In this document: positions 6,418 to 8,226 of the stretch, piece after piece
How positions within the stretch are numbered: the first letter of the stretch is position 1
Layout: each line of letters opens with the position of its first letter
From: Clostridia bacterium
Lineage (GTDB): Bacteria; Bacillota; Clostridia; Oscillospirales; CAG-272
Assembly: GCA_017452215.1 (NCBI GenBank)
Contig: JAFTMU010000001.1
Location: 1-8,226, forward strand
Direction: 5' to 3'
DNA length: 8,226 nt
Program-made: the position numbers and the translations under genes
The notes under the pieces: generated by a model
What the model saw: only the letters and a program-made list of their open reading frames with translations
Told to the model about the DNA's origin: nothing
Databases searched by the model: none

Positions 6418-6458
6418 TGGGCACTTCCTTTTCTGTTGATAAACTCTTTCCAAGACCT

Positions 6459-6487
6459 ATTTTATCATATATCGATAAAAAAGTCAA
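6459..6487 (-). promoter_or_regulatory. Sigma-A promoter of the small Cys-rich gene
   Basis: Minus strand: TTGACT (6487-6482), 17 bp, TAAAAT (6464-6459) preceded by TGA, an extended -10. It lies back to back with the riboswitch promoter, with 49 AT-rich bases between the two -35 boxes in which I see nothing further. Confidence 0.75.
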
Positions 6488-6536
6488 TTTAAAAGACAAA
6501 AAAGTGACGGAACGATAAATTATTTTTAAAAAAATA

Positions 6537-6565
6537 TTGACAATTTTTTGCAAAAATGTTATACT
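6537..6565 (+). promoter_or_regulatory. Strong sigma-A promoter of the lysine riboswitch-transporter unit
   Basis: Perfect TTGACA (6537-6542), 17 bp, and TATACT (6560-6565) with TGT directly before it. This is the closest to consensus in the window. Transcription should start near 6572, so the leader is about 290 bases long, fitting control after initiation by the riboswitch. Confidence 0.9.
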
Positions 6566-6573
6566 GAATTCAT

Positions 6574-6588
6574 CAAAGCATAGCTTTG
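6574..6588 (+). promoter_or_regulatory. 5'-terminal stem-loop of the riboswitch mRNA
   Basis: CAAAGC (6574-6579) pairs perfectly with GCTTTG (6583-6588) around ATA. It begins within a few bases of the predicted transcription start and before the aptamer, so it would cap the 5' end of the message. It may protect the mRNA from 5' decay; this is inference. Confidence 0.5.
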
Positions 6589-6599
6589 TTCAAAATAAA

Positions 6600-6757
6600 G
6601 AGATAGAGGCGCAGGATCTATGAGTCGTGCGAGAGATTCTCGGAAAAGGGAACGCACAAAAGGAGATCTTGCCGAAGCCGATCTGATTTTTCCGTCGGAT
6701 TGGGCTGGGGGATGCGGAAATACCGCATTCACTGTCACGTTAGTGGAGGACTATCAA
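6600..6757 (+). promoter_or_regulatory. Lysine riboswitch (L-box) aptamer
   Basis: The conserved L-box elements appear in order: GATAGAGGCGC at the 5' side, AAGGAG then GCCGAAG in the middle, GGGCTGGG, ACTGTCA, and GTGGAGGACTATC at the 3' side. Helices can be traced by hand. P1 is GATAG (6602-6606) with CTATC (6751-6755). P2 is 6611-6619 with 6664-6672. P3 is GTGCG (6627-6631) with CGCAC (6653-6657). P4 is 6676-6686 with 6695-6706. P5 is 6710-6717 with 6723-6730. This five-way layout is that of the lysine-sensing class. Known members repress lysine biosynthesis or uptake genes when lysine is bound; here the controlled gene is the NhaC-type transporter. Confidence 0.95.
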
Positions 6758-6794
6758 TAACCGGGCAAAAGGATTCCTTTGAGCTTGTCTTGTT

Positions 6795-6823
6795 GGCGTA
6801 GCGCTCCGCTGCGCCTTCTTTTT
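6795..6823 (+). terminator. Riboswitch-controlled attenuator terminator
   Basis: GGCGTAGCG (6795-6803) pairs with CGCTGCGCC (6807-6815), one G-U pair, loop CTC, followed by TTCTTTTT. It lies 40 bases after the aptamer and 39 before the transporter start, so lysine binding should favour termination before the gene. A weak hairpin (6762-6787) occupies the linker. Confidence 0.88.
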
Positions 6824-6861
6824 GCTTTGAAAGGGCGTGCAAATAAAGAAAGGAATTTTTT

Positions 6862-8226
6862 ATGTCAAAGACATCAAAAATCGTGCTTGCCATTGCCGTG
6901 GCTGCGATCCTGGTGCTGATGATCGTGGCAGGGATAACAGGCGGCGCTATGTCCGAGGTCTCCTGTATCGACTGTCACGCTACGGGAGCGATCGACGGCG
7001 AGGTATGCGAAACCTGCTCGGGTGACGGAAGTGTTCGAGGCAACTTCTGGGCGCTCATTCCTCCTGTCATCGCTATCGGTCTTGCACTGATCTCAAAGGA
7101 GGTTTACAGCTCCTTGTTTGTGGGAATCCTCTCGGGAGCATTGCTGTATACCAACTTCTCTCCCATCACTGCCGTGGATTCTCTCTTGAATGACGGCTTG
7201 ATCTCCGCCGTTTCCGGTACGTCCGGCATCTTCATCTTCTTGGTGGAGCTGGGTATCATCGTTGCCCTGATCAACAAGGCAGGCGGCTCGGCGGCGTGTG
7301 GACGTTGGGCACAGACTCACATTAAGAGCCGTGTCGGAGCAATGATTGCGACCTTCTGTCTGGGCGTTTTGATCTTCTTCGACGACTATTTCAACTGTCT
7401 CACGGTAGGCTCTGTCATGCGTCCCGTTACCGACGGACACAAGATCTCCCGTGCAAAGCTTTCCTACTTGATCGATGCCACTGCGGCGCCCATCTGTATG
7501 ATCGCCCCTATTTCTTCTTGGGCGGCTGCCGTTTCGCAGTATGCAGAGGACGGCAAGGGCTTGGAGCTCTTCATCACGGCGATCCCGTTTAACTTCTATT
7601 CGCTTCTTACCTTTGTTTTCGTCATCGGTCTTGCAGTTTTGGGCTTTGATTACGGCTCCATGAGAACCCATGAGTTCAACGCTATCAAGAACGGCGATCT
7701 GTACACCACGGGTGACCGTGCGGAATCCGTACCCACCGAGCCCTCGGCAAAGGGAAGAGTGATCGATCTGATCATTCCCATTCTTGTCCTGATCGTGACT
7801 TGCGTGTTTGCTCTTGTTTATAACGGCGGTGTTTTGGATGGCGTCGATTTCATTACGGCATTTTCTAACACCGATGCTACCGTTGCTCTTCCTTGGGGTG
7901 GCTTGATCACCTTGGTGATCGTAATGATTTATTACGCATTCCGCCGTTCCATGTCCATGAAGGATATGTCCAATGCCATTCCTTCCGGCTTTATTGCCAT
8001 GGTGCCTGCAATCCTGATCCTGACCTTTGCAACGGCACTCAAAAACATGACCTCTCTCATGGGTGCAAAGTATTTTGTTGCCGATTTGATGAGCAATGCG
8101 GCGGCAGGTCTTGCGAACTTCCTGCCCGCTATCATCTTCTTAGTAGCGTGTGTATTGGCGTTTGCAACGGGAACCTCCTGGGGAACCTTCGGTATCCTGA
8201 TCCCCATCGTTACGTATATGTTTGAG
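6862..8226 (+). CDS. NhaC-family transporter, predicted lysine importer (3' end outside window)
   Basis: The frame is open from ATG 6862 to the end of the window (455 residues, no stop). SD AAAGGA (6849-6854) lies seven bases upstream. It is a polytopic membrane protein of the NhaC Na+/H+ antiporter superfamily. Family signatures are IPPVIAIGLALISKEVYSSL (66-85), FFDDYFNCLTVGSVMRPVTD (172-191) with the conserved D174-D175, TAAPICMIAPISSWAA (207-222) and GTSWGTFGILIPI (437-449). Lysine riboswitches upstream of NhaC-type genes have been described in bacteria and such genes predicted to import lysine (the name lysW has been used); lysine as substrate is therefore inferred from context. Unusually, a 33-residue loop after helix 1 (about 28-60) carries two CxxC motifs (C35/C38 and C49/C52), probably facing outside. 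The missing part is likely short. Confidence 0.88.
   Translation, partial: MSKTSKIVLAIAVAAILVLMIVAGITGGAMSEVSCIDCHATGAIDGEVCETCSGDGSVRGNFWALIPPVIAIGLALISKEVYSSLFVGILSGALLYTNFSPITAVDSLLNDGLISAVSGTSGIFIFLVELGIIVALINKAGGSAACGRWAQTHIKSRVGAMIATFCLGVLIFFDDYFNCLTVGSVMRPVTDGHKISRAKLSYLIDATAAPICMIAPISSWAAAVSQYAEDGKGLELFITAIPFNFYSLLTFVFVIGLAVLGFDYGSMRTHEFNAIKNGDLYTTGDRAESVPTEPSAKGRVIDLIIPILVLIVTCVFALVYNGGVLDGVDFITAFSNTDATVALPWGGLITLVIVMIYYAFRRSMSMKDMSNAIPSGFIAMVPAILILTFATALKNMTSLMGAKYFVADLMSNAAAGLANFLPAIIFLVACVLAFATGTSWGTFGILIPIVTYMFE

Noticed and set aside
6347..6553. 68-codon minus-strand frame upstream of and overlapping the small Cys-rich gene
   Set aside because: It runs through the gene's promoter in a different frame and has no SD or family resemblance.
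7093..7671. 192-codon minus-strand frame inside the transporter gene
   Set aside because: It is highly charged with no motif, and the NhaC frame on the plus strand is clearly the real one.
7893..8225. 110-codon plus-strand frame near the window end
   Set aside because: It is a shifted frame of the transporter gene, whose own frame encodes the conserved NhaC motifs in the same DNA.

Overview
The window looks like chromosomal DNA of a Gram-positive anaerobe of the class Clostridia, probably an uncultured gut-type lineage. This is inferred from AGGAGG-type ribosome binding sites, sigma-A promoters with 17-bp spacers, U-tailed intrinsic terminators, a lysine riboswitch controlling an NhaC-type transporter, and several families I associate with Clostridia (a CofE-like ~400-aa protein, a short MutS-like ATPase, and a small Cys-rich protein resembling DUF6472). 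I see no RNA genes of the translation machinery, no insertion sequences, no CRISPR array and no phage genes.

Layout. 1-576 (+): C-terminal end of a class A penicillin-binding protein, closed by a terminator at 631-658. 681-1190 (+): a five-helix TspO/MBR-like membrane protein. 1285-2568 (+): promoter, leader hairpin and a CofE-like protein. 2575-2621: a symmetric hairpin shared by converging genes. 2639-4249 (-): a stand-alone MutS-family ATPase lacking the mismatch-recognition domains. 4250-4400: divergent promoter region with a 14-bp palindrome. 4401-5432 (+): a degenerate uronate-isomerase-like protein without the metal-binding HxH motif. 5515-6180 (+): a two-helix membrane protein of unknown function, closed by a perfect terminator. 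6223-6417 (-): a 64-aa Cys-rich protein. 6537-6823: a near-consensus promoter, a lysine aptamer and an attenuator. 6862-8226 (+): an NhaC-family, probable lysine transporter that runs off the window.

Most genes have their own promoter, so this is a series of single-gene units rather than one operon or pathway. The clearest functional link is the riboswitch and transporter: lysine bound to the leader should terminate transcription of its own importer.

I found no convincing new multi-gene system. The best leads are the uronate-isomerase relative that appears to have lost its catalytic residues, the CofE-like protein of unknown role in an organism with no visible F420 genes nearby, and a DnaJ-like double CxxC loop inserted after the first helix of the transporter. 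Family assignments come from remembered sequence patterns; no database search was run.
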